From: JBBKWU01 sp037969035
Lineage (GTDB): Bacteria > Pseudomonadota > Alphaproteobacteria > Micavibrionales > Micavibrionaceae
NCBI GenBank assembly: GCA_037969035.1
Contig: JBBKWU010000002.1
Coordinates: forward strand, 124,001-188,000
DNA: 64,000 nucleotides
Direction of reading: 5' to 3'
The position numbers were made by a program, and so were the translations under genes. A model generated the notes under the pieces. That model was not told where the DNA came from and ran no database searches. It saw only the letters and a program-made list of their open reading frames with translations. Positions 43,101 to 51,064 of this stretch are shown in pieces; within the stretch, counting starts at the first letter, position 1, and every line of letters begins with the position of its first letter.

Positions 43101-44184
43101 CACCATTGATAAAATCAGCACCGCCATCGCCGTTAATCGTATCATCACCGCCATCACCAAATATGGCATCATCTTCACTGCCGCCATTTACAATATCATT
43201 ACCCGCACCTGCAAAAATGTGGTCAATGCCCGCACCGCCATCAATGGTATCAACATCTGATCCACCAAGTATTTGATCATTACCCGCGCCGCCGTAAATT
43301 TCATTAACGCCTGCTCCGCCACTAATTGAATCATCGTCATCGCCACCTTCGATGTAATCATCTCCTGCGCCGCCGCTAATTGTATCATTACCAGCATCAC
43401 CATAAATCGAGTCATTCCCAGCATCACCAATCAAACGGTCATTCCCAGCTTCACCATACAAGATATCGTCGCCTGTACCGCCCGCCAGCGAGTCATTACC
43501 CGCGCCGCCGTTCAAAACATCGTTACCGCCTTCGCCCAATACGAAATCATCGCCATCTTGACCGTGTAGTAAATCATCACCTTCACCGCCTGCGACAATA
43601 TCGCGACCAGCACCACCAATTATGATGTCGTTACCATCACCGCCGTAAAGATAATCATCGCCGTCACCGCCATTAATCGCATCGTCACTACCAATGCCAA
43701 GAACACGGTCGCTACCAGCACCCGCATCAATCACATCACCATTACCGCCATTACCGTTACCGCGAATAATGTCATCACTACCTGTGCCTGTTTGGCTCGC
43801 AGTACCTAAATCACCAGCAGTAATTGGTTCGCGCCCGTAAAGGTGTTGTGTATTGGCAACAATGATACCAACGCTGTCATTCTGATTTAAAGCGACATTC
43901 GAAGAAAAATCGCCTGCTCTATCAATCAATTTACCGTTAACACGAGCATTTTCTACGGCAATGCTACGCCCACCTTCGCCGAAGCCATCAGTAAAGCGGA
44001 AAGATATAGAGGAAGGATAGTTTCCAGGGTAATCAATAACGAAAGACAAGAAATCCGCCCCGACACCAGTCGTCGCGGTCACAACAGCCGACGAATAGAC
44101 AACACCATTCACCAGCACCTGCAATGTAGGTGCGTTGGTGGCATATATAGCGCTTGCCTCTATGGTTAGAATGGATCTACTCAA
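40174..44184 (-). CDS. Large RTX adhesin with two C-type lectin-like domains
   Basis: A 1336-residue predicted type I-secreted protein. Order (approximate): residues 1-100 resemble a CBM60-type calcium-dependent carbohydrate-binding module; RTX nonapeptide repeats (GGxGxDxxx) 138-381; C-type lectin-like domain 385-548 with QPND and QWAD; more RTX 551-631; two related beta-sandwich domains 641-821 and 823-998, each with a GDTANGxL motif; RTX 1011-1048; a second lectin-like domain 1058-1215 with EPND and WNDN; and a final block with GADLFVFDSNSGDAF typical of type I secretion targets. The EPN/WND motifs are those used for calcium-dependent sugar binding. The start is TTG with AGGGA 6 bases upstream. 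No HlyB/HlyD transporter genes lie in the window. Confidence 0.88.
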   Translation of the reverse strand: MSRSILTIEASAIYATNAPTLQVLVNGVVYSSAVVTATTGVGADFLSFVIDYPGNYPSSISFRFTDGFGEGGRSIAVENARVNGKLIDRAGDFSSNVALNQNDSVGIIVANTQHLYGREPITAGDLGTASQTGTGSDDIIRGNGNGGNGDVIDAGAGSDRVLGIGSDDAINGGDGDDYLYGGDGNDIIIGGAGRDIVAGGEGDDLLHGQDGDDFVLGEGGNDVLNGGAGNDSLAGGTGDDILYGEAGNDRLIGDAGNDSIYGDAGNDTISGGAGDDYIEGGDDDDSISGGAGVNEIYGGAGNDQILGGSDVDTIDGGAGIDHIFAGAGNDIVNGGSEDDAIFGDGGDDTINGDGGADFINGGAGADTIDGGDGNDIIQGHGLDYFGISAILRSNAGVFYSFETGSFYQLVDAGFNITWTAAQSAAAANTINGVGGHLAVITTQAEHDELVANVYNGGNAFIGGGDITTEGVWEWQYGPEAGLQFWDEGANSALNNAYVNWTAGQPNDSDGGQDYMYILNSNDQWADAFINGGGGFVNIEQYVIEWDGGLFSDDNAADILSGGSGNDWIYGFGGDDTLNGDAGNDFLFGGTGDDTMDGGANNDYLVGATGSDTITGGSGNDVLYAAIVGTVGAQTVISAGGGGPVTQVYFSESFGSDEADFVYADFNDPANVDVDGTYQGGDGDTANGSLQVDIVRNGGTFSNASGLYSTEFFSAGSATNTQVIFSYRHTHANQNDNGEDSSVFFVLNGTLYDQFGGNGFINTALGSGGATDTGWVTVTLDLPDLTANSLNTISFGLYHTGSNGNNEDARVRFDDITVQAEVTTVTLVAQDFTRSSGAFTYADDVFGGTAGADASGSYITTDGDTANGALEILLGKTGGANPSNISGGWVTTIDAVADLQGVTLDFSYRLQRPTDFEANEDTYIYVEVDNVKYGIAPNNYVFTHERTGGNYDSGWVSVTVDIGTLTAGSHTVEIGQFLEGSTTASEVSTLRLDDIVMTGLTGLGGNDATSSGNDSAESNNLDGGAGNDVLYGSAGADYLYGNDGTDQLYSDSQQRYTVADALAEIGGLQYNADTGSFYSYVSGAATAPTAFANAAATNLNGVAGHIVHVTSAAENAYIDTLTGTAATWLGGQDTAVEGEWRWIGGKLDGELFWLGNVGGSAQNGYYENFNANEPNDYVGGEDYMEMQNGGGWNDNGGPHNNGLTRGYVIEWEASEIFSFGATTLNGGAGSDELYGSEGADLFVFDSNSGDAFTNPDTVFNFDSGDGDALDISDILDGLGVNSTNLSSYVDLSEGNGLRVDTSGSGSFGAGTTIATFSGFSAVGDEAAMLANGNLIIA

Positions 44185-44449
44185 AATCTTTCCCTAGATT
44201 CTTGGTTAAATTACCCGAAATATCGAATAAAATAGACTGTCCTACCTATAATTGTACCGAATAAACCAGTTCAAAAGGTTAATATTAATAAGAAAAATTT
44301 CTTTTCAAAGCACTCAGCGCATTGATTCAAAACACAAAAAATTATGGTTAATACAATTTAATCAACAAAATACAAAAGCTGAGAACGAGCATTAACCATT
44401 ACAGCCCGTGAAAACGAGCTTAAACAGAGACGGTCTGTCGTTAAGTTTT

Positions 44450-45802
44450 TTAATAAACACCGAGAGATTTATAAAGCCTGACGAGGCTTTCCGCTTTGGC
44501 GGCATTAGAGGAGACAAGCGCAGCTTCTGCGCCATTAGCACTACGCTGTGCATCCAACACATCGAGGAAAGAAATTTCACCCTCTTTATAAAGGATTTGC
44601 GAAAGATCTAACGCCTTATCCGCGCTGTTATAAGCATTTTGCAATGAAATCTGCTGTTCATTGATAGACGCATAATCCGTCAACGACGTTTCAACTTCGC
44701 TCACCGCCATAAGAACCGTTTTGCGATAAAGCTCGTAAGCTTGTTTTTCACGCGCTCGTGCCGCATCAATACGGCCTTCAATTCGACCAAAATCTAGTAA
44801 GTTAACCGCAGCCCCTGCCGCGACATTCCAAACCGTCGCCGAACTTAACAGCGCACTTTCCGCGATACCGTAAAAACCGCGCAATGTAAAAGTCGGGAAG
44901 AATTCTGCCGTTGCGGATTCCGCCAATGAAGTGTTGGCAGCCAAATTAGCCGTAGCAGCCTGAATATCAGGGCGCAACGCCAAAACCTCTGTTGGTGCCA
45001 TCAAAACCGGCGCGATATCCGCCCCTGGTATAACACCATCAGTCGAGACAATAGAGACAAGCTGTTTAGGCATCATTCCCGTCAAAACGCTCAAACGCAG
45101 GCGCGCATTATCGGCCTGACGCTGAAATTCAGGGATAGAGGCTTGTGTTGTGCTAACAAGGTTCGAAGCGCGCTCAACATCTAAACGGGGCGCTTCCCCC
45201 AAACGGTTAAGATCGCTAATCAAGGTCAAAGTTTTATCCTGTGAACGCAGATTTTTCACCGCAATTTTCAGTTGCTCCTGCGCGGCGCGGTAATCTATAT
45301 ATGTTCGCGCGACCTCTGCAATTAGTGTCAGACTAACATCGTGATATTGTGCCTCAGCAGCCTGCAACTGCTCATCAGAAGCATTTGCCGCTTTGCGATT
45401 TTTGCCAAAGATATCAAGCTCATAAGACGCATCAAACTTAGCATCATAAAATGAATCTTCATATTGCCCCGTATCTTCACGCCCGACAGAGCCCAATACG
45501 CCGATTTGCGGAAATAATGAGCCTTTAGCAGAACGGCGTAAACCGCGTGCTTCAAGGATTTTTGCTTCTGCCATGCCACGGTCAGGGCTTTGCGCCAAAG
45601 CCAACGCAACCAGTTGATCTAGCACAGGATCGTGAAACCGTTTCCACCATTCATGTAGTTGATCAGCCTTAACAGCTTGCGTAGCCACGCCTTGGTTTGC
45701 TGTCCATTGCTGTGGTTTTTCCAGCCCAATGAACTCCAGAGCACCCGCATAGCAACCACCGAGCATCAAACAAACAGGAAATATCAAAAGTTTTTTCATC
45801 AT
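44450..45802 (-). CDS. Outer-membrane efflux lipoprotein (NodT/OprM family)
   Basis: TolC-like outer-membrane channel of a tripartite pump. The signal peptide ends in lipobox LMLGGC (about Cys17). The 450 residues contain two OEP repeats with long periplasmic helices. Conserved segments are WWKRFHDPVLDQLVALALAQSPD, ASYELDIFGKNRKA and LDFGRIEGRIDAARAREKQAYELYRKTVL. The length is normal. The start is MMKK at 45802 or MKK at 45799. It begins 5 bases after the RND gene, completing the TetR-MFP-RND-OMF order typical of AcrAB/MexEF-like pumps. Confidence 0.94.
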   Translation of the reverse strand: MMKKLLIFPVCLMLGGCYAGALEFIGLEKPQQWTANQGVATQAVKADQLHEWWKRFHDPVLDQLVALALAQSPDRGMAEAKILEARGLRRSAKGSLFPQIGVLGSVGREDTGQYEDSFYDAKFDASYELDIFGKNRKAANASDEQLQAAEAQYHDVSLTLIAEVARTYIDYRAAQEQLKIAVKNLRSQDKTLTLISDLNRLGEAPRLDVERASNLVSTTQASIPEFQRQADNARLRLSVLTGMMPKQLVSIVSTDGVIPGADIAPVLMAPTEVLALRPDIQAATANLAANTSLAESATAEFFPTFTLRGFYGIAESALLSSATVWNVAAGAAVNLLDFGRIEGRIDAARAREKQAYELYRKTVLMAVSEVETSLTDYASINEQQISLQNAYNSADKALDLSQILYKEGEISFLDVLDAQRSANGAEAALVSSNAAKAESLVRLYKSLGVY

Positions 45803-45807
45803 ATTAT

Positions 45808-48800
45808 TTATTCCGCAGCAATTTTTTTTGTGTTTTTTGTTCCTGTGATCTTCATCTCCAGATTACGGAGCATTACATAAAACACAGGGGTAAAGATCAA
45901 ACCGAAAAAGGTCACACCGAGCATACCTGAAAACACTGCCACACCAATGGCCTGACGCATTTCTGCGCCTGCCCCGTGACTTAGCACTAGCGGCAGAACC
46001 CCCATAATAAACGCAAAAGATGTCATCAAAATCGGGCGTAACCTTAATCTTGAGGCTTCGACCGCCGCCTCAAGGACAGTGCGACCTTGATGTTCAAGCT
46101 CGCGCGCGAACTCCACAATCAAAATCGCATTCTTACAGGCAAGTGCTGCCAGCACGAACAAGCTAATCTGGGTAAAGATATTGTTATCACCACCAACGAA
46201 GAAAATACCGAGCAATGCGGATAAAATCCCCATCGGCACAATCATAATCACCGCCAATGGCAAGGTCAGGCTTTCATACTGCGCCGCCAACACCAAGAAC
46301 ACCAAGAAGATGCAAAGTGGAAAAATAAAGATTGCTGTGTTACCTGCCAAAATTTCTTGATAGGTCAGCTCCGTCCATTCGAACTCCATGCCCTTGGGGA
46401 GCGTTTCTTCCAAAATTTGTGTGATCGCCGCTTGTGCTTCGCCCGACGAGAAGCCCGGTGCAGCATTACCGTTCAAGTCTGCCGCACGGAACGCGTTATA
46501 ACGTGATGCGATCTCAGGGCCAAACGTTTCTGTGACCTTAATCACAGAACCAAGCGGCACCATGTCACCTTTATTATTACGTACTTGCAGACGCATGATA
46601 TCTTGCGGGGTTGCCCTAAACTCTTTTTCCGCTTGTGCGATAACCTGATAGGTACGGCCAAACTGGTTAAAATCATTCACGTAGCTGGAACCGAGATATA
46701 TCTGCATTGTGCTAAAGATATCACTGATCTCAATTCCTAATTGCTGCGCTTTGGTACGATCAAGATCCACAAATAATTGCGGAACATTCACGTTATAACC
46801 AGAAAACACGCCCGTCAGCGCAGGATTTGCATAAGCTTTTCCTGTTACTTCCTTAAGAACGTTATCAAGCGCTTCAAAGCCAAGATCAGCGCGATCCTGA
46901 ATTTGCAGCTTAAAGCCACCCATTGTTCCGAGCCCCATAACAGGCGGTGGTGGGAAAATCGCGATAAAGGCTTCATCAATACCACCAAACTGCTGCTGTA
47001 GACGTCCTGCGATAGCACCTGCACTCATCTCATGCGTGGTGCGTTCATCAAAATCTTTCAGGGGAACAAACACAATACCTGCGCTCGGTGAACTAACAAA
47101 ACCGCTAATAGAAAGCCCAGGGAATTGCACCGCATTGGCCACACCTTTTTCCGCCATCGCAATATCACCCATTTCACGCAAGACAGCTTCGGTACGATCA
47201 AGCGTTGCGCCCGCCGGAAGCTGCGCGAAACCAATCAAATATTGCTTGTCCTGCGCAGGAACGAACCCTTTGGGGACAAGATCAAAGCTTTTATAAGTGG
47301 CAAACACAAGCACACCAAACACAATCATCATGATAAATTTACGGCGTCCTGTGACACCGACACTACGCGCATAAGCTTCACGGCTACGGCCAAAGGCTTT
47401 GTTAAACAGATTGAAAAACCAACCAAAGAAGAAATCGATGATTTTGGTAAGTTTATCCGTTTGCGCCTCACGTGGCTTCAAAAGAAGCGCCGCCATCGCA
47501 GGGCTTAGCGTCAGAGAGTTAATCGTCGAAATAAAGGTCGCAATCACAATTGTCAGCGCAAATTGCTTATAAAACATGCCTGTCAGACCGCTAATAAACG
47601 CGAGCGGAATAAACACGCCCGCAATCACGAGCGATGTCGCAATAATCGGGCCTGTCACTTCTTTCATGGCCTGAATGGTGGCCGCACGCGGCTCCTTACC
47701 TTCTTCAATATTACGCTCGACGTTTTCCACGACCACAATCGCGTCATCAACCACAATACCGACAGCAAGAATAAGCCCAAACAGTGACAACACATTAATA
47801 GAGAATCCCAAAAGCAACATCACCGCAAATGTACCGACGATAGACACAGGAACAGCCAAAAGAGGAATAATCGAAGCACGCCAAGTCTGCAAAAACACAA
47901 TCACAACCAGAACAACAAGCAAAATAGCTTCGAGCAGCGTATGGATCACCGCATCAATCGAATGACGCACAAATACTGTCGGGTCATAAACAATCTCGTA
48001 ATCAACGCCTTCAGGGAAGGTCTTTTTCATCTCCGCCATCGCTTTGCGCACATCACTTGAAAGCTGCAAAGCATTGGCATCGGATGTCGAAAAGATAGGT
48101 ATAGCAACGGCTTGCTCGTTATTAAGCAGCGAGCGTAATGAATAGGTTTGCGCGTCTAATTCAGCGGTGGCCACATCTTTAAGGCGCGTCACAACGCCGT
48201 TTTCATCACGTTTTATAATGACATCTTCAAACTGTTGCGGGGTTTCAAGACGCCCTTTTACGTTAACAGGAAGCTGTAGCTGCGCATCATCGTCATAAGG
48301 CGGGCCACCAATAACACCAGCTGCCACTTGGATGTTTTGACTACGGATCGCATTGACAACATCAGACGCATTCAACCCGCGTTCAGCAATACGGTCAGGG
48401 TTAAGCCAAATCCTCATGGCATAATCACCAGAACCAAATAGCATGACTTGCCCGACACCTTTGACCTTTGCCAGTTGATCCTTAATATTCAACGTGCCGT
48501 AGTTGCGCAAGTAAAGCATGTCGTACCGCCCCGTCGGTGACGTCAAATGCACCACCATCGTCAGATCAGGTGCACTTTTCACAACAGTCACACCCAGATT
48601 GCGCGTCACATCAGGCAAACGCGGCAAGGCTTGTGACACACGATTTTGTACCAATTGCTGCGCCAAATCGACATCCGTACCAATCGCAAACGTAATCGTC
48701 AGAGAGAGCTGTCCATCGGCTGTGGCAAGTGAATTCATATACAGCATATTTTCAACGCCGCTGATTGCTTCCTCTAGCGGGGTTGCCACAGTTTCCGCGA

Positions 48801-48975
48801 TCACCGCAGGATTTGCCCCAGGAAAATTGGCGGAAACCTGCACAGAAGGAGGCGCAATTTCGGGATATTCCGACACAGGTAGTTGGAACATCGCTAACGC
48901 ACCCATCAAAAAAATGGCAAACGACAGAACACTCGCAAAAATGGGGCGATCAATAAAGTGACTGGATAAATTCAT
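45808..48975 (-). CDS. RND multidrug efflux transporter (HAE1 family)
   Basis: Inner-membrane proton/drug antiporter. At 1055 residues it has family length, with twelve predicted spans and two large periplasmic loops. The N-terminus SSHFIDRPIFASVLSFAIFLMGALAMFQLPVSEYPEI is typical of AcrB homologues. The proton-relay aspartates are in TM4 (LILAVGIVVDDAIVVVENVERN). Other family segments are GLGTMGGFKLQIQDR and VLAALACKNAILIVEFA. The ATG at 48975 is preceded by AGGAAG inside the end of the adaptor gene; a longer upstream frame overlaps that gene and is rejected. The substrates cannot be predicted reliably. Confidence 0.96.
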   Translation of the reverse strand: MNLSSHFIDRPIFASVLSFAIFLMGALAMFQLPVSEYPEIAPPSVQVSANFPGANPAVIAETVATPLEEAISGVENMLYMNSLATADGQLSLTITFAIGTDVDLAQQLVQNRVSQALPRLPDVTRNLGVTVVKSAPDLTMVVHLTSPTGRYDMLYLRNYGTLNIKDQLAKVKGVGQVMLFGSGDYAMRIWLNPDRIAERGLNASDVVNAIRSQNIQVAAGVIGGPPYDDDAQLQLPVNVKGRLETPQQFEDVIIKRDENGVVTRLKDVATAELDAQTYSLRSLLNNEQAVAIPIFSTSDANALQLSSDVRKAMAEMKKTFPEGVDYEIVYDPTVFVRHSIDAVIHTLLEAILLVVLVVIVFLQTWRASIIPLLAVPVSIVGTFAVMLLLGFSINVLSLFGLILAVGIVVDDAIVVVENVERNIEEGKEPRAATIQAMKEVTGPIIATSLVIAGVFIPLAFISGLTGMFYKQFALTIVIATFISTINSLTLSPAMAALLLKPREAQTDKLTKIIDFFFGWFFNLFNKAFGRSREAYARSVGVTGRRKFIMMIVFGVLVFATYKSFDLVPKGFVPAQDKQYLIGFAQLPAGATLDRTEAVLREMGDIAMAEKGVANAVQFPGLSISGFVSSPSAGIVFVPLKDFDERTTHEMSAGAIAGRLQQQFGGIDEAFIAIFPPPPVMGLGTMGGFKLQIQDRADLGFEALDNVLKEVTGKAYANPALTGVFSGYNVNVPQLFVDLDRTKAQQLGIEISDIFSTMQIYLGSSYVNDFNQFGRTYQVIAQAEKEFRATPQDIMRLQVRNNKGDMVPLGSVIKVTETFGPEIASRYNAFRAADLNGNAAPGFSSGEAQAAITQILEETLPKGMEFEWTELTYQEILAGNTAIFIFPLCIFLVFLVLAAQYESLTLPLAVIMIVPMGILSALLGIFFVGGDNNIFTQISLFVLAALACKNAILIVEFARELEHQGRTVLEAAVEASRLRLRPILMTSFAFIMGVLPLVLSHGAGAEMRQAIGVAVFSGMLGVTFFGLIFTPVFYVMLRNLEMKITGTKNTKKIAAE

Positions 48976-48979
48976 AGAT

Positions 48980-50215
48980 TTATTCTTCCTCACTTGGGGT
49001 TTCAGCGGGAGTTTCATCCGTGGTTTCAATATCAATTTCAGGCGCAATCATGGCTGGTATCTCGCCTTTTTCTTCTTTTACTTTTGGTGCAACAGGCATA
49101 CCAGGACGAATACGGACAATGCCTTCTGTAATCACTTGCTCACCACCGTCAAGACCTGAAAGAATGACGCGCTGACCTTTAATGCTCTCACCGATTTTCA
49201 CTTCGCGGTACTCCGTAACACCTTCAGCATTCACGATATAAACAAATTTACGATCTTGATCAGTGCCTATAGCGCGCTCGGTCAGTAATATTCTCTGCTG
49301 ATCTCCGACACGCCCCATTTCAACGCTAACAGACATACCGGGCAGCATTATTTTATCCTTATTATCAAAGATAGCGCGCGCCCGCACAGTACCCGAAGCC
49401 ACGTCTATTTTATTATCAAAGCTTTGTACAATGCCCACATATTCAAGATCACCACCAGATAGAATCAATCGAACAGGAACGTCTCCGTCAGATTTCATAT
49501 CTTTCATAAGTTCAAGGTAGCTACGTTCATCCACTTCAAAATCAACATAAACTTTCTCATCAGAAACAATCGACGTCAAAAGCGGTGCACCGCTACCAGC
49601 TTGCACGAGGTTGCCTTCTGTAATTTCAACACGGCTTGCTTTCCCTGCAATCGGCGCTTTCACATGAGCATAATCAAGATTGATTTGCGCTTCTTCAACA
49701 AGTGCCTTTGCTCCCTGAACGGCCGCGGCCGCAGTTTGTCTGTTATTTGTACGCTCATCAAGCAAACCTTGAGAGATAGCCTCAGAACCAATCAACGTTT
49801 TTGCGCGCTGATATTCTTTTTCAGCCAAAGATGCCGCCGTTTGCGCCGCAGACAGAGCAGCCTTAGCCTGACTAAAACTTGCCTCGTATGGTCGCGGATC
49901 AATAACAAACAATACATCATCTTTTTCGACATGCTGACCGCCTTCGAATTTCACTTCCGTAATGCGGCCACTCACCTGTGGGCGAATATCAGCCTGATCC
50001 ACAGCCACAACATGACCAGAAAAATTACTCCATATTTGCATCGCCTGCGGCTTCATGATTGCGACCTCAACTGGCATTGCTTGCTGTGCGCCCTGCCCGT
50101 GAGCACCATCCGCAGCAACAACCTCTCCGTCACCTGACAAAAGCACGCCACCGCCGATTGCCACGGCTATTAAAAAAAGAACGATAATAATTTGCTTCAT
50201 TTTTCTCATATTCAT
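48980..50215 (-). CDS. RND efflux periplasmic adaptor (MFP)
   Basis: Membrane-fusion protein linking the RND pump to the outer-membrane channel. A hydrophobic N-terminal segment (about 8-27) is followed by a lipoyl/barrel-sandwich half (VDQADIRPQVSGRITEVKFEGGQHVEKDDVLFVIDPRPYEA). An alpha-hairpin follows (about 105-165), then the second lipoyl half (INLDYAHVKAPIAGKASRVEITEGNLVQAG), and beta-barrel and membrane-proximal domains. The acidic tail is ETTDETPAETPSEEE. The 411-residue length is slightly long because of the tail. Start MNMRK at 50215 or the ATG two codons later. An operator-like palindrome lies 13 bases upstream. Confidence 0.94.
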   Translation of the reverse strand: MNMRKMKQIIIVLFLIAVAIGGGVLLSGDGEVVAADGAHGQGAQQAMPVEVAIMKPQAMQIWSNFSGHVVAVDQADIRPQVSGRITEVKFEGGQHVEKDDVLFVIDPRPYEASFSQAKAALSAAQTAASLAEKEYQRAKTLIGSEAISQGLLDERTNNRQTAAAAVQGAKALVEEAQINLDYAHVKAPIAGKASRVEITEGNLVQAGSGAPLLTSIVSDEKVYVDFEVDERSYLELMKDMKSDGDVPVRLILSGGDLEYVGIVQSFDNKIDVASGTVRARAIFDNKDKIMLPGMSVSVEMGRVGDQQRILLTERAIGTDQDRKFVYIVNAEGVTEYREVKIGESIKGQRVILSGLDGGEQVITEGIVRIRPGMPVAPKVKEEKGEIPAMIAPEIDIETTDETPAETPSEEE

Positions 50216-50227
50216 CTCTTTACTCGC

Positions 50228-50243
50228 TTGACTAAACAGTCAA
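50228..50243. promoter_or_regulatory. Perfect TetR-type operator upstream of the pump genes
   Basis: TTGACT-AAAC-AGTCAA, perfect 6-base arms with a 4-base centre, over the tetR stop codon and 13 bases before the adaptor ATG. On the minus strand one arm could double as a -35 box (TTGACT), with TAAAGA 15 bases further on. The same arms occur at the tetR promoter. Confidence 0.75.
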
Positions 50244-50858
50244 TTTTTCTGATTTTCTATTTTGCTTTTTGATTCCGATCAAATCAAACAACCCTCTTTC
50301 GAGGTTATGTTCAATAAAACCGAGATCGTTATTAATACGCGCCATAATTAATTGCCCAATAATAAAAGCAAATATCTCATCCGCCTTTACAGCGACATTC
50401 GTATCTGCACCGATTATCCCTGCGGCCACAAGATCGCGAAGAGCACTCTCATAATAAGCTGTTTTTTTCTTACATATACCTGTGATTTTTGTGCCAATTG
50501 TCGCATCTTGCGCGGCAAGCTCTGAGCCTAGCGTGGCAATCGGGCAACCACAAACATGCCCGAGCTCTTTCAAAATTTTCTTTTGCTGATCAATAACATA
50601 ACATATCATTAATGAAAAGCGATCAACAGGGTCACGCGTCGGGGAGAAAATATCATCGTAATGAATTTTTATTTCCTGCATACAGCTATCCATTGTTTCC
50701 AGAGCAAGGTGAGCCTTTGACGGAAAGTAATGGTAAAAACTGCCCTTTTTAACATCGGCCTTCTTGCAAATTTCGTCAACGCTCACAGCGTTATAGCTAT
50801 CGCGCCAGATGAGCTCGATAGCTGTATTAATCAGCTTGCTTTTTGTGTCTGTTGACAT
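50232..50858 (-). CDS. TetR/AcrR-family repressor of the efflux operon
   Basis: A 208-residue regulator. The N-terminal TetR helix-turn-helix is LINTAIELIWRDSYNAVSVDEICKKADVKKGSFYHYFPSKAHLALE (about residues 9-54). The C-terminal ligand domain contains CGCPIATLGSELAAQD, common in the TetR_C_11/AefR-like group. It is the first gene of the pump operon, with 16 bases between its stop and the adaptor ATG. Two near-identical palindromes, one over its own -35 region and one at its end, argue that it represses both itself and the pump and is released by an inducer. The inducer is unknown. Confidence 0.93.
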   Translation of the reverse strand: MSTDTKSKLINTAIELIWRDSYNAVSVDEICKKADVKKGSFYHYFPSKAHLALETMDSCMQEIKIHYDDIFSPTRDPVDRFSLMICYVIDQQKKILKELGHVCGCPIATLGSELAAQDATIGTKITGICKKKTAYYESALRDLVAAGIIGADTNVAVKADEIFAFIIGQLIMARINNDLGFIEHNLERGLFDLIGIKKQNRKSEKLTV

Positions 50859-50891
50859 GCGTTTTACCTAAATTTATATATATGAATGATA

Positions 50892-50920
50892 GATTTAAAA
50901 TCTTTTGACCATTCAGTCAA
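50892..50920 (-). promoter_or_regulatory. tetR promoter overlapped by a TetR-type operator
   Basis: On the minus strand: TTGACT, 17-base spacer, TAAATC. The palindrome TTGACT-GAAT-GGTCAA (plus 50905-50920) covers the -35 box and start of the spacer, a classic place for autorepression. It matches the operator at 50228-50243 in 11 of 12 arm positions. Confidence 0.75.
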
Positions 50921-50989
50921 ATTAAATATTTTATGCCGTACGGAATTAAAATTACTCAGCATCTTCTGATTTATTTATTGTATTTTTAC

Positions 50990-51018
50990 TTGACCTAACG
51001 CCGTGACTTTAATAGCAT
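50990..51018 (+). promoter_or_regulatory. Possible promoter of the S41 peptidase gene
   Basis: TTGACC at 50990-50995, 17-base spacer, TAGCAT at 51013-51018 (4 of 6 match to the -10 consensus). It lies 47 bases before the ATG. Confidence 0.35.
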
Positions 51019-51064
51019 CCAGAAAAAGCAATAATATTACATAACTTAGAACAGGTAGCCTAGA

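Noticed and set aside
43058..43625. Open frames on the plus strand opposite the RTX repeats
   Set aside because: They are antisense readings of low-complexity Gly/Asp repeats, giving Ser/Pro- or His/Arg-rich nonsense with no ribosome-binding site.
43040..43770. Regularly repeated DNA that could suggest a repeat array
   Set aside because: The repetition is the coding sequence of RTX nonapeptides in one long frame. There are no conserved repeat/spacer units, so it is not a CRISPR array.
44185..44449. 265-base AT-rich gap between the efflux channel and RTX genes, searched for a small RNA or terminator
   Set aside because: Only weak hairpins were seen, such as one with AGCCCGT/ACGAGCT arms and a GAAA loop near 44402, without a T-tract on the needed strand. 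No confident feature.
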